DNA from: Thuidium tamariscinum
Lineage: Eukaryota > Streptophyta > Bryopsida > Hypnales > Thuidiaceae
Assembly: GCA_947034885.2 (NCBI GenBank)
Contig: OX344751.2
Span: 8,370,001-8,434,000, forward strand
Direction of reading: 5' to 3'
Length of the DNA: 64,000 bases
Position numbers and translations under genes: made by a program. The notes under the pieces were generated by a model that was not told where the DNA came from, ran no database searches, and was given only the letters and a program-made list of their open reading frames with translations. Shown here one piece after another: positions 12,894-25,792 of this stretch. Each line of letters starts with the position of its first letter. Position 1 is the stretch's first letter.

Positions 12894-14131
12894 TAGCACC
12901 ATTGATCCTTAACCCCTAAAACATATTTGTTAAGTTACTACTTTAAAACACCGAACAAAAATGTCTACATATTTGATGGTGCATGCAAAACTATAATATA
13001 ATTTGAACTAAAATTTTTGAGCGTAGGTAACTTGAATTTTTGTCCCATTTTTCAATATTTAGGCATGGATTTAGTTTCATGAATTTCATTACTTCATTAT
13101 TCCATTATTTTTTACAAATCACATTGCATTCTAGGAGTGGTGTTTTACAAATTTTTCAAGTTTCCTATTAAGTTAGTGGATGGAAAAACAAGGGTGAGTC
13201 GCATTATTTATCCAAACAAATTGTTGCCCTTATTACAAGTGCTTGTTTACATAAATGCAACTCACCCCAACTGCTTATTATGAATAATTTTCTCAATTCA
13301 TATAGATATTTGAAGTCTACACCATTTAGAACAAACCATCTATCAAATATAGAACAAATACTTTCTCCAAAAAATTTCTTCGAAGCTAGATTTTTGAAGC
13401 TGACATCATGCAACCATCTATTGAAAATAATACAAATAGGTTTTTCAAAAAATGTCTTTAATCTATTTATATAAACGCTGACATAGACGTTGTGCATCCA
13501 ATAGATGATATAGAATCATTGTATGTATAATAGAAGTGGAACTATTCATCTTTGGAATTTTGAGTAAAAAAGGGAGATCTTTTACAATACTTTGATTTTC
13601 AATGAGTGCTTTCGTTGTTTTGTAAATCAATGATTCATTGATTCCCATAATATCAAAATGAATGATTTCATAGTAACTACGGTTTGTTCTTCAAGAATTA
13701 AAGCATAGACTAAACTATATACTTTCACTTCATAGAAATAAAAATAAACAAATCCCAAGTACTCCATATTGGCCTCTCCAATTTGAAAGGTTGCCCTATA
13801 TTGACTCTCATAATCTTTTCTATAGTACATTCAAATCATTTTCCATTTCTTTATTGCTTTAAGGTTGTCTCTACTACTAATCGATATGGGTAATTTTTTT
13901 GAATCTTCTTTTTAATGATAGTTTGATTGAAATGAGTGCAAGAAGGTCTAGAGTTTGGTGAACATGAGTTGGGTACTTAGGGGTTATTAATAAGTGTAAA
14001 ATCACTTTGTTAGTGTCTCCAAAAGCAATGGATTATCCACAAATAAACATTGTTGTTAGAGATGACTCTCAAAATGATACTAAAGTTCATTACCCCTATG
14101 CCAAATACACCAATATATAGCCTCAACTTAA

Positions 14132-15067
14132 CCCCTAAAGGACCAAATTACGTTGTTCAGCAACATAGTAATTTTGGGTACCATACTATGATTGGAAATT
14201 CATTTTTTATCTTTGAAATTTCCACAAAACATTTTCTTAAAGAGTAGCTTCTAGGCCCAACAATTTTCATAATTTTTGACTACATGGTTAAAAAATTATT
14301 GTATTATATGTAGGTTTTCAATGTTTGGTTTACAACATAGATAGTCCAAAAAAATTCTGAAAAAATCACTTTTTTTCAAAAATAAAAATTTCAAATTGGT
14401 TTCCAAAATTAATGTACACATGGAAATCTTTAAATCATTCCGTTTTGATCAATAAAATAAAAGCTATGAGGATTTTTAGTTTGTGGGCAATTATGGATTC
14501 ACTATTCTAGAATAAACTTTGAAGCCGTTTATTTAATTCAATTTTCAATACTTTTGAAAAAAACAAAAACAGTGGATGTAAATTACTCATTACAATATTT
14601 CAACCATTGGAATTGACATTTTACAATTCCATAACTAAGTTATCAACAATCTTATTAATGTTTTGAATCATTTTTTACTTCTTACTAGTTACTATTTTCT
14701 TCCTATAAGTTGTACAATTCCAAATGATTTGACAATTTTCAAGCATGTAGTCAAGTTGACTTGAATGAATCCAAAGAGTTACTACCATTTCTAACACTTT
14801 TTCAAACAAATGTGAGCTTGTGGTCTCCCTAGTTTTTTGCAAGGCCAAAAAATGAATTTTTGTCAATTCAAATGCTAATATCTTACAGTTTGTGAGGTAG
14901 AAGTTTCTAACCTTTTTTCCACAACTTCTTCAGTCACATTACTACAAGATCCTATAGCTATATGTCTTCAAAAATGGTATTTTTTTCCCTCAAATTTTGT
15001 ATTCTTTTTAGAAATGACAATTTTGGAGCATTTGTGGTAAAAAAGAATAGTGAAAAACCTTGAAGGA
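14132..15067 (+). mobile_element. TTAA-flanked MITE, copy D, 936 bp
   Basis: CCCCTAAAGGACCAAA begins immediately after TTAA (14128-14131). The other end, CCTTGAAGGA, stops immediately before TTAA (15068-15071) and is an imperfect inverse of the left end. The interior is homologous to 58757-59699 and, inverted, to 812-1745. Non-coding. Confidence 0.6.
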
Positions 15068-16062
15068 TTAACCTTCAAATTTTTGGGCAATTTTCAAAGT
15101 GTTTAGGATTTTAATTAATAAGTTACAAAGAATTAAATCTCAAAGTAAGATGAGTCATTTGTAGGCAAAATTAATTGAAGGATCTTGTAGAAAGTCAAGT
15201 CCTTATAATCTCTACAAACTTTGAATTCAATCCAAATCATAGATTAGAAGATTATAACATAAAAGTGAAGGGTATTACAAAGAACTCCATGATTTGAAGT
15301 AGTTGAGATTGTACTTTAATTGGCTCTTCTAGACACATAACATTCTAAAAAATGAACTTCCTACACTCATTCCTATGGTAACCAATTCCTAAGGTAACCA
15401 AGTTCCACATACATAGAAGCAAGTCTTATATTCCTAGCACCAAAAATGAATGAGGAAATAGTCTTGTAATAGTGACCACTTCAATTGTTAAATTTCAAAA
15501 ATTATGAGATAATTAGAAGATTTGTCACAAATTTGGAACCAAATTCTAATTTGAAGAGTTAACAGCATTTCAAACAGTAATGCCTGCATTGTTATGAAGC
15601 ATTCAGTGAAAACATGAAGTCACACACAAAAATAAGCCATTCTGTAGTGTTCTACCCCCCAATTAAAATTAGCAATTTTTTCTCACAAACCTAATTTGAA
15701 CGCAAAACTGACTATCGAATACTCCCTGTTACAGAAAGCCATCCTATTTGTGCCACTCTGGTCTAGTCATGCACATTTCAAATTTTGCATCACTCTTTTC
15801 AAAACAAAGCATTACTCCTGCAAATGTTGGACTCATTGCAACTGTTCATAAAAACCCTAGGCGGACAAAAAGGCTGTGTCGGAACGCAAGGTTCCAGTCT
15901 CTCAAGCTAGGACTACAAGCTGTTTCATGTGTGTTAGCAGGTAAAAGCTCAAACATGAAGACAATCATACGATGTTCTACGAATTTCAGCTGAAGTGATC
16001 TGAAGCGAAATCAGAAGACAATACATATGACGGATCAATGTCCAACGAAATGCAAACCTTCA

Positions 16063-19000
16063 CTAGAGCTCACTGTCTGATTCAAGGCCGTGATCGTCAG
16101 CAGATGACGGAAACTGATCCCCTGGAACTGCTTCTCTGATATTTTCTTGGCCTTCAGAGCCATCTTTGGCTTGAACTACAGGAACCTCTTCTTCAACCTC
16201 ACCTGGAGTACTCTTGGTGCTCATCTCTCTAGGAATTTCATCTTTGGGATTCTCAATCCCACTCTCAGCAGTGTTTACACCCTCTGGTGCATCTATTACA
16301 GTTTGATTGAGACCATCTGGTTCGCCTGTGAATACCGACAGTGCTTTCGGCTTCCAAGTCAGAATATCATCAATAATATTCGACGCCTTCTTTTGGTACC
16401 TGTCAACAACCGAGGAAAGGAACATTATATCCATTGTCAAGCTGAATGTGTCAAAAAAGGGAGGATTTACTAAAAAAATCAAAGAAAAGACAACTTATGA
16501 GATGATGATGGCCACTGTTGGCTTTGTGAAATTGGGAGAACTGACATTTGAAGATCATAAAATCAAAGCCCGTCTCCAAGGTAGTAAAAGTTACCTCGCA
16601 CGAGCTTGCTCGTTTGGACCATGAACGACCACAAACCAGATGATCACACCTGCAACCGCACCAAATGCGATTCTCGTACTCCACTTCGGAGGAGGTTCAT
16701 CATCTTTAAAGTCGGGCATAAACTGGAAAAGCTCAGAAAAAGTGGCCTCTTCTGCCAAAATATTTGGCAGAAACCACACTCGCTTGCCTAGTGTCAGCCA
16801 CAGGACCGAAAAAATAGCCGCTCGCACTGCACGGACAAAAGAGCCACCACGTCAGAACAGGTAGGACCTCAACAACAGATCGAGACCCTGTGGACGCGTT
16901 TCCAAAAACAATTTCACAAATATGCTGTGTAGAAGTTAACCTCAAAGTCATGAAATGTCACTCTCTATTAGGTCCCTAGTTTTTCCCTTATTCTAGACTG
17001 CATTTGAATTCTTATTCAATTTGTTTTCTTGGATTGACAGCAAGGCGGCATTGCATGCAATCTAAACACATTGAGCCACCATTGCAAAAAGACGGGATCA
17101 AACCCAAATTTGTCACAAGATTGAACCGTGTGACAACCATCATTATAAATAGTCGCCATCGTCGCCATCGTCGCCATTATAAATTTTAACTTAAGACCCT
17201 CCTATATCAACCAAGGAACAAGTCATTCTACAAATATGCTGCACCACAATGAGTGTCATAACCAAACCTACACTACATCGCAAAAATGTACATCAATAAT
17301 GAAGAATTGCTTACATATAAGAACGCCAAATATGAGAGTGAGGAAGGCTAGACAGAAGTAGAGAACACCCAGCTTGCACCAATGAGGAAACACAGGAAAT
17401 AGGCAACAGGCAAGCGTCACTACAGGAACCAAAAAGGACAGCACCGTCTGCCATAATGGCCTCCTCCGTTCAAATGTCCAAGCATAGAATGAGTCTTTTT
17501 CAGAAAACATTTGTTCCTGTATCAAAACACAAAAAACTAAGTCTTCAGCAATAGTTCTGTTTTCACCAGGACACTAAAAGGATCTGACTTGCTGCGAGCA
17601 AAGGGGAGGAATAGTGACGATACTACTCTGATGCCATGAAATTGAAACAGCAATACTCCAATTCTTTAAACTTTTGAACCCTAAAGGACCAAGTAGCCCT
17701 CTAGTATTTATAGCACTTTTGAGAGGCTCACATGGCGCCTTTCTTTTCTTTCTATTGCTTACTTATTTAATACTTACCTTATCTCATTTATTTTACAAAC
17801 CCATGCAATGTTCTTTGCTGGTTCAGTATTGGTCCCATCTGATTTATTGTTTCTTTACAATATAGTCAATTGAATTGTTCAATTTTAAGCCATTAAATCA
17901 ATGTCATTCAGGGGTTAAGAAACCAAGGGGAAAGAGAAAAGAAGTGACGCACTTGGTCAATCTCGATGCGTGCTGGCCACTTGGAGAGTTTCGTCTTGCC
18001 TGGCCTTGGCGTCTTTGAGACACGGTCACATCGCACTATCAATTTCCTCCTAATTAGAATGTTACCAATATCCCTTTCCACATCTTCAATGGCTGCCTCG
18101 ATGCCAAGAGGTTTAATAAGCTCCGGATGGGCTCGTAGCACAGTGATGAAATCCTTCCCCCTAAAATACTCTACTCTGGCTTCTTGCAGAATCGCCCACC
18201 GAGTGTCTAGCTCCTTATGATCTCTCACCCTCTCTGCAAATACCCGCACGGAATCCACTTCCTTGCTCTTTTTCTGCACAGCCACGCACCATAGTGTTAA
18301 AAAAAGAGCCGGCTTATGTAATGTCAAAGGCCAACAAATATGCATTGAGGATCTATGCGTACATTTCGTCACTCAAACCCCTCAAGGACATAGTTATGAA
18401 ATGACAAACTTGATTGATCAAACTTGATACCAAACCTACAATTTAGAAGGGGTCAAGTTTTATTGATAACCAGAATCAGTGAAGAAAATTGCATGGGTTG
18501 GTAAAAAAACAAACTAAAATTAAACAAAAGAAAGTCACCATATGACCCGCTCAAAATTGCTTGAAAAACATGAGGCCCAATGAGGCTTCTTGGTCCTGTA
18601 GGGGTTAACAACATTTTGCTTGCGAATACAGTACAGGACCTCTAATACACGGTTCAAATTACCTCATGCATAAGCTTCAAATAATCTCACCTTAATTCTA
18701 TTCGGTTATCTTGAACATCTATTAGCCTTACTATGAATCCAACGACCTCTATTTCATAAGAGCGATGGAAATTCCCTCCTCTCCAAAGCACGAGGTAAAT
18801 ACACCATACATGGTAAGAGTTCAAGAGCAGTTAGTGGCATATTAAAGTAGCCCACAATAATTATGTCCAAGGAGGTTGCAAGCTGCCTTACTTTTCAGCT
18901 TCCAAGATGGTACACGGAATGTGAAGAAAGTACGTTTATTGCGGCCTCTAGTAATTACAGTGGTCCTCAGTTTACGGTGTGTTCAGTATACCAATAGCAA

Positions 19001-19544
19001 AAATATCGTTACCCTAAAAGTCCAACACGTAGCCCAAATCCACAAATGACGGAGACACCCTAACCAGCATCAACCACGACTGCAAATTCCCAGCAGCCAA
19101 TTCAAAGGTAAACTCAGACATGTCCTATTCTTCGCAATGATAACGAGGGGATGACGGTATCCCTCTCCTCAAATTGCTCATGCCGAACCGAAAAGCTTGG
19201 ACATTGAGGTATAACACTGTAGCGAAGTCCATGAAACCCTAAAATTTGTTCCTCCCAAACTCTTCTCGATCCCAGAACCTAAGCGGGACTGCAATTTGGC
19301 AAACTGCAATTCGAAGCAAAAGAGCAACATGTATGGAACGTCCTCCATTATCCGAGTGTGGCATTTCAGAACTAAGAAAGAAATCTTCTACACACAAGAG
19401 CCTCATCAAGGTTCACCCAAAAAACTCCAAGAAACACACAAAACAGCACCAACGATGCAACACCCATTCATTTTTGACAACAGGACTCACCTTTGCAGCC
19501 TGACTGGCCCCATCGCCCGCCTTCTCCACCTTCTTCTTCGCCAT
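16063..19544 (-). CDS. SEC62: SEC62, ER protein translocation protein (381 aa)
   Basis: Sec62 is a membrane partner of the Sec61 channel that supports post-translational import into the endoplasmic reticulum. Exons (coding order): 19544-19491, 18273-17953, 17516-17315, 16826-16595, 16399-16063; phases join exactly and total 382 codons with stop. The lysine-rich start MAKKKVEKAGDG leads into the conserved cytosolic core (residues about 19-125) with EYFRGKDF, RRKLIVRCDRV and RPGKTKLSKWPA. Then come WTFERRRPLWQT, two long hydrophobic stretches, the LGKRVWFLPNILAEEAT signature, a third hydrophobic stretch (IAFGAVAGVIIWFVVV) before QARARYQKKASNIIDDIL, and an acidic tail. Three hydrophobic segments are what plant SEC62 shows. 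Introns 1 and 2 each carry a small transposon-like insertion. Identification is secure; UTRs are not defined. Confidence 0.95.
17678..17914. mobile_element. TTAA-type MITE, copy C (237 bp) in SEC62 intron 2
   Basis: The left end ACCCTAAAGGACCAAG follows TTGA, which is a one-base variant of TTAA. The right end AGGGG is followed by TTAA (17915-17918). It sits wholly inside the intron between 17953 and 17516 and leaves both splice sites intact. Confidence 0.55.
18378..18604. mobile_element. TTAA-type MITE, copy B (227 bp) in SEC62 intron 1
   Basis: Left end CCCCTCAAGGACATAG, right end CTTGGTCCTGTAGGGG: inverted with 12 of 16 positions matching. TTAA follows the right end (18605-18608); the left flank is CAAA. 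It lies in the 1.2-kb first intron. Confidence 0.55.
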
Positions 19545-19991
19545 CTTTCTCTTGAAGCGAAGTCTTTGATTTGTAGCTCCGGATCCAAATCAAACTCACA
19601 CCTAACAATGAGAACTGAAGAAGAATATCTCTGATATCCCCAAAAAACACTCACTCAGGGAATTGGACTGACGGAGTGTGAGCTGCACGATCGGTGCAAT
19701 TCCGAGGGTTTGCTTGCTCGCAGAAGTCCAGCAGCGGGGAAGGTGGTGACCAAACAAGTATCCTTCTTGATGGATGATTATTTTTCGATGAATGTTCCGC
19801 ATGTTAGTTCGTAGCCGGAAGTCCAGTTAAAGCAACAATCAAAAGGAACACACCAATATTACATATGGATTAGTAGGCTATTATGTTTGATTGTAAAGAC
19901 GTAAGAAATTTGAAAGAAAAAAAAAATCTTTCAGTCCCCTTTGTTATTTGTCAAATTAAAAATGGAGAAATATAAAAGAATATTAGGTTAA

Positions 19992-20635
19992 CCTCTAAAT
20001 GCCCAATGCACCAAAATTTAAAGTTTGCAAAACTTTGAAGTTAAAGAAAACCTAACCAAATTTTTATTTTTAGTAGTTTGTACTTTTAAAGAGTTCTTTT
20101 TGAAGTCTACTTTAAGTATCAAAAACTCAATCTTGAAAATGATTGACTATGATTTTCCTATTCAACATTTTGTGCAAGGGTACCCATTGCAGTCTTGACT
20201 TTCTCTAGTGTTGAGGGTTCTTGGAAATGAGCCTCAATTACACTAGATCTTGAAGAAAATATCACATTCAAAATTCACTTAAAAGAACTGTAGAGTAGAT
20301 TTTGAAAAGCCAAAAATTGACTAGCTATGCATGTTAGGCCCTTTCACCTCATATTTTTTTGGTCACCAACTTTTAAATTTGACTTATGAAAAGAGGATTG
20401 AAAGACTTCACACCACTTTCACAATTTTAACACCCTCATAATCAAACATTATAATCTTTCAATCCATAAGTGATATTGTTGTGTATTATATTCCTCAAAT
20501 GATCTCTAATATTATTGGTTTGAATTTGTATGGTTAAATTTCAAAAAGAATTGATAAAGCTCATCAAACAGTTGATTTTTTTTCACTTTCGAGCAAATTC
20601 CTAGAAGCTCAAAAAAGGCCTTGGGCATTTAGGGA
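19992..20635. mobile_element. TTAA-flanked MITE, copy F, 644 bp
   Basis: The left end CCTCTAAATGCCCAATGC directly follows TTAA (19988-19991). The right end GGCCTTGGGCATTTAGGGA directly precedes TTAA (20636-20639). The CTAAATGCCCAA core is a perfect 12-bp inverted repeat. Non-coding interior. This is the cleanest example of the family. Confidence 0.7.
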
Positions 20636-23407
20636 TTAAAGGATATAATTCTAGTATAATTGTAATCAACAAATGGCATTTCAAAATCTATTCTATAATT
20701 TTCTTACAAAAATATGCAAAATGATTCCTTTCCATGATTTAGTTTGATTGAGCTCATTTTGAAGAGCTTGTAATACTAAAATATTGAGATTTGAAATGGA
20801 TCCCTTTACAAAAAATTCTGAATAAAAAATCATAAAAATGTTGCATCCAAAATCCGGTTTTAATGCAAAAAGTTGACTTGAAATTGTATCAAATTATAAT
20901 CAGTGAAAAAAAATTTGGTAAAATTTTAGTTTAGAAGTAAAATTATTCTACAAGGATGTAAGCTTTGACCCAAAAATTGCAACAAATTTTTGTAATTAAT
21001 TGAAAATACATGGTGAAAAAACAAGTAATGACCTTTAGAATAAATCTATTGGCAAGAAAATAATTAACACAAATATATACTATAATTTCAATTTGATCAA
21101 GGAAACTACACTAATTTGTCTTAATAGTAAGTAAATTTTTTTTTCATCACCTAGAAAATTAGTATCATCATAGTTCTTTTGTAGAATTCAACATGTACTA
21201 ATTCAAACTTAGTGTAGCCTTATCATGTTGGCCCTATCTCAAAGACAATGAACCCCTTGTGCTTCCAAAATCAGATGTAATTTAATTCAATTTTTAATTA
21301 AAAAATAACAAAAAATTTCATAACTTTTACATTATAGGTTCAAAGGAGACAAAACAAAATTTGCACACCCGTGCTTGTCAAGAGCTTTGTTATGATACCA
21401 AAAAGTGAGATCTAGTTGTGCATGGGCAAAAAGATCCATAACTATTTAGGACCAAGTAAGATCCAAAAACAACTCAAAAATCAATCATTTTGACAATGTA
21501 GTTCCAAACACTATGAAACAAAGCCCATCTACCTCTCCTTGCAAAGAGCCTACTAATGGTATCAAGAATGTGGCTACAAGAGGCACACTCCAAAAGATCT
21601 ACAATTTAGGATAATTCAAGATTTAAAATTAACTCAAAAATTAGTAACTTTCATACTAAATACTCAAACACGACAAACTATATCTTATACACTTCTCCTT
21701 GCAAAAAGCCATTTTTGATGGTAGCAAATATATGACCAAGGGACACATGGTCCAAGTGCTCTCACTATAACAAACAAACAAAATAAAAAAATTGTATGGA
21801 AAGTCGGTGATTATGTTAGATTAATGTGACACACTCTAATCTATTTGAAAATATGTGAGTGCCCATTTGGTCACTCATAACTCAAAAATTGTTTTTTTTG
21901 GACTTTATTAGTTTTGAGTGTAGTTTTATTTACAAAAAGATAAAAAAAGAGTGAATAACTAAAATATAAATGTCACATACCAATATAGCAAAAGGTCCTA
22001 ATGGGACATTTTCCTTCAAATGTAACCAAATCCTGCATGTAAATAGGGTAAAAACCCAGAAATTGTACAAAATAAACATATATAGTAGAAAATGCCCAAT
22101 TCTTTACACCTATTGTGCAATGAGACGCAAAAGAGCTAACTTGGTCCAAGGGAATCATGTGAGAGCCCTAAGATTGATTTCCAAAGATAGGTTTCAGTTT
22201 CCCCATTCCATCGATGAAATAGTAGAAACCCCAAATGTTAGCCTACAAGTGAAAGAAATTCAAATGGAGCGACGAAGGGCATCTACGACCTAAGTACGGT
22301 GATTTGAGGTGGAAATCATTCCAGGAGTCCAACGGCGCAATCGGTTTGCCCAGATTCCCTTTTGGTTGAAAGATTCCCTAATTACCGGAAGCTAAAGGAG
22401 ATAGCAGGATTTGATTCTCCTTCTTTAGATGTGCAAAATGGAAATATAAATTTGCACATCTCTTGAGGAATTCCATGAGAGGTTTCTCAAAAAGTCTCGG
22501 TTTTTTCTAATCATCTAAAGATCTTTTTCCGAGCAGTCAACCACCAAAATCCAGTATGGTAAATTCATGAAAATTACCTTGGATGTGGTAAAAATCTCAC
22601 AAAAAATTAGTATAGTTTCTTTTATGTTCATAAAGCACCTCAACAAGTTTGGTGACTTTTTGATCGCGGGAGATGCCAAAATTAACAACATCCTCTAAAA
22701 CTGGCAATTTTTAAGTTAATTGTCGAGTTGACCGGCGTATTGGGAGCACACAACTTTGGGATATAATAAACTTAGGGTCTTTTCTTACTCCCTTGAATCT
22801 ACTTAGGAGCCTAGGCTAGTTACTTTTTACAAAAAAGGTAAACTCCAAAACTTGGGTTTTTATCCCATTTTGAGTTTCTAGTCACTGCTAGGATTCTTTG
22901 AGTTTTTGAGGTAGAAAAAGGGGGTAGGGGTCCTATAGACTAAAAATGGCCTTCTAAAGCCAATGGTATAATCTGTTTGTGATTTGGAGTTAATCTCCAA
23001 AAGTTAGAAGTTAGGATCAGTGTAGAAGTGAAAAATGAGAAAAAATTAGTTTTTACTAGTTTAAACTAGTTTCCCATTAGGTAATTAGGGGGGGTGATCC
23101 TTGGCTTTGAGTATAAAAGGGCACTCATTTCCCTCTCTTCTCACCCCTTAGGTTCATTTTGAACCACCTTGTTTTTATTTGGGTTCATTTAATTGGATTT
23201 TGGCCATTGAGGCCAAGTTGCCAAATTTCTTTGTTTTTGGAGCAATTCAAGCTCCTCTTGTTGCTGCTTTGTGAAGCTTTGAAGGACATTGGGGTCCCTT
23301 CAAACCTTCCTTGTTGTATTTTGCACTTGTTAGTAAATTTTTGTCAAGTTTTTGTCAAGTTTTTGTCAATTTTCTTTCACTAGAATTGTTGTTTTAATTA
23401 ACTTGCC

Positions 23408-23440
<33 letters not shown>
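23408..23440 (+). repeat. (TTG)11 microsatellite
   Basis: Eleven perfect TTG units inside the leader-like region downstream of the TATA box at 23112. Confidence 0.95.
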
Positions 23441-23443
<3 letters not shown>

Positions 23444-23887
23444 GGAGCTTAAAGTTTTTGTACTAATCCTAGAGGTTCTTCCCTTGTGATCGGCGATGCT
23501 GCTTAGGGGAGTCCTTTAGCTTGTTATTCCTCTAACTTGTACTAATTGTAGTAGTGTTTTGTACCATTAACACTCACTTGTTGTCCTAGCTAGTAGTTTT
23601 TTGTGTTGTTATTTGACCTCTAATTGTCCCTAGGCAATGGAGCTCTTGAAGAATTTGGTTAGAATTTCCTCCGTATTTAAAAATATGGCGAAGCTTTGAC
23701 TTCGTGTGTTTTGGGGTCTTAGAGTTTTTTGAGAATTACAAACTATGGCGAAGCTTTGGCTTTGCTACTCCCCAAAAGAAAACACTAAAATTCTCACAAA
23801 AACTTCCTTTAGAATTAGAACAAATCTCCAATCCATGTGTTTTTTAACACATCAAGTTTAGTCTCCAAAAATTTGTTTGGAAAAGTT

Positions 23888-24105
23888 GAGCTTGAGCAAG
23901 GCTTGAATCTGGCATCGACAGCAAGGCTTGAATCTGAGCAAGGCTTGAACTGGACTCTGTCTGATTGACTGGACTGAACTGGAGCTTGATTGATTGGACT
24001 ACTGCAAGTGACTTGCTCTGGCTCTGTGCTGAAACGAATTGAACTGCTGCTCTATGCTGAAGTGAACGGTCTAGCTCTATGCTGGACCTGTGCTGGACCG
24101 GTTTC
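23888..24105 (+). repeat. Degenerate short-word repeat array
   Basis: Scrambled repetition of a few words: GAGCAAGGCTTGAA, GCTTGAATCTG, ACTGGACT, GCTCTATGCTG and CTGTGCTGGACC. Composition (GC-balanced, CTG/GGA-rich) differs from the AT-rich surroundings. It has no coding frame of note. Confidence 0.7.
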
Positions 24106-25792
24106 TTAATTTTTTTTGGATTTCTTGAACTTTTGAAAACATAGACTAGGAACTAGAATAGTTTAAACAAAAACAATCAATTAAAAAAGAGAAAAAGGTA
24201 GATAGAAGAGTGAAGAGACAAGTTGTAGGAGAGAAGTTAAGAAGGTAGGAAGCTAAGAAATCTCAATTTGCAACGTTTTCATTGCAAAAAGAGGCTAAAA
24301 AAACATAGGAAGTAGAACACTTGAAACTTTCAAAACCACTTTGAAAATAGAGAGAGATGAAGTGACAATTTAGGATGTTGAAGAGAATTTAGAAAGAGAT
24401 AAGATTAGGTGGAAATCTTAAAGAGTCAATTTAAACTACTAAGACCTTTGGATAGAATAATAATTGACCAAGATAGGATAGGAGGCGGAAGGGCAATTAT
24501 TGTTTAGGGATTTGAAATCAATTATTATTCCGAAAACAAGTCAACTCTTGGAATAGCCAAATAATTGAATTAAATTAGTGTTGAAGAGAAAGAAGGAGAA
24601 TAGAAAGAAAAAAAAAATAGTTAGAAGTTTAAAATTTCAAATTTGTATTAAAAAGTCACTTTCAAGTCGTGGGCAAAAATACCAAGAGTGTGCGGAAGAT
24701 GGCGAACGATGGGGAATTTGAAGGATTGTACAACAATCTTCCCAACAATGTGAATCCCGAGGTATAAAATCAAATTCTCCTATTTCTTTTTGATGTCCTA
24801 GGTTTAGCATTTATACCATTAAACCGAACTTCAAACATGATTCAAAGGGTCTAGAGTAGGTTTTAATCAAAGTTTATCATTTCATACTTATAGATTAGGT
24901 CTAGAGGATTCCAAAAACATATAACACTTAGAAAACTGAGTTAAAACAACCAAGATATGGAAGAATGAAGTTTAGGGGTCAAAATGGATGAAAGTCAGAT
25001 AAATCATCCAAAGTCAACCATATTAGAAAGTCAAATATTAAATAGAGTTCAGAGCCCAAAAGTCAAATCTCAAGTAAAATTATAAGGTAGATTAGTAGAA
25101 ATCAATGGATGGAGTTTGATGAACCGATTAAGCGGTTAAACTTCATCCATCCATAACTATTGTTAGAAAGCTCAGATGAGGTCGAGTTTTATATTTTTAG
25201 AAATGGAAAAACATGTTCTATCACTTAAAAATGATAAATTAAGACTGAATTCATTTTGAATAAAAAACCACAGTGGCTTAGTTAGTTGAGATAAAAGGGT
25301 GAAACTTATAGTTATTTAGAATTTCTTGTTGTTTTGTGTATTTTTCACACGTAGGAGTTAGAAAAGATCCATCGCTTGGAAGGCACAATGGACAACCATT
25401 ACAACACCCATAGATTAGAAACCATAAAAAGTTAAAAGAACCTGGTTGTGTTTCCTTTTTTACCAAGGGTGGGTAAAAAAGCGCTCACAAAATACGATAC
25501 CATTTGAGTTTTCATTTCTTTTGGATATTTGGAAAATACGGTTTAGAATTCTTTGGAGATCTACAATTTATCTTTCATTAGAGTATTTCCTACAGACTAC
25601 AATTTTACCTTCCAAATGGAAAAATTGAGGTGCTTAAGTTTTCTTACATATGTCGAGGACAAGTTGCAAAATTTTTTAGACACCCCTCTAGAATGTATAG
25701 TGGAAATGTATTTACAAAAGATTTTACTTTAGAGACTTTTTTTTTATGATGATGTCTATAACCAGTGGATGTAATGAGTTCATTGTCAAAGT

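Larger units (their letters stand above)
1..15640. other. AT-rich gene desert with degenerate MITE-like repeats
   Basis: No open reading frame here has a recognisable protein family, splice-linked partners or coding-like composition; the longest reach only about 140 codons and overlap repeats. The DNA is strongly AT-rich by eye and full of poly-A/T runs. Most recognisable structure is pairs of inverted termini 0.2-1.1 kb apart, annotated separately. About 0.1-0.8 kb resembles 26.8-27.3 kb at low identity. The rest holds nothing I can assign. Confidence 0.75.
23112..24780 (+). mobile_element. Possible LTR-retrotransposon remnant (promoter, leader, gag-start-like ATG)
   Basis: A strong TATA box (TATAAAAG, 23112-23119) is followed by pyrimidine-rich CTCTCTTCTCACCCC, a (TTG)n tract and a long untranslated stretch. 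A TGGCATCGACAGC word (about 23908) has the general look of a primer-binding site but matches no tRNA end I can name. At 24707 a short frame MANDGEFEGLYNNLPNNV opens and stops at once. No second LTR, integrase or reverse transcriptase is visible. It could equally be a decayed gene promoter. Confidence 0.25.

Noticed and set aside
19602..19802. 66-codon minus-strand frame upstream of the SEC62 start
   Set aside because: It has a real ATG but lies in the presumed promoter/5' UTR, lacks family resemblance and need not be transcribed; at most an upstream ORF.
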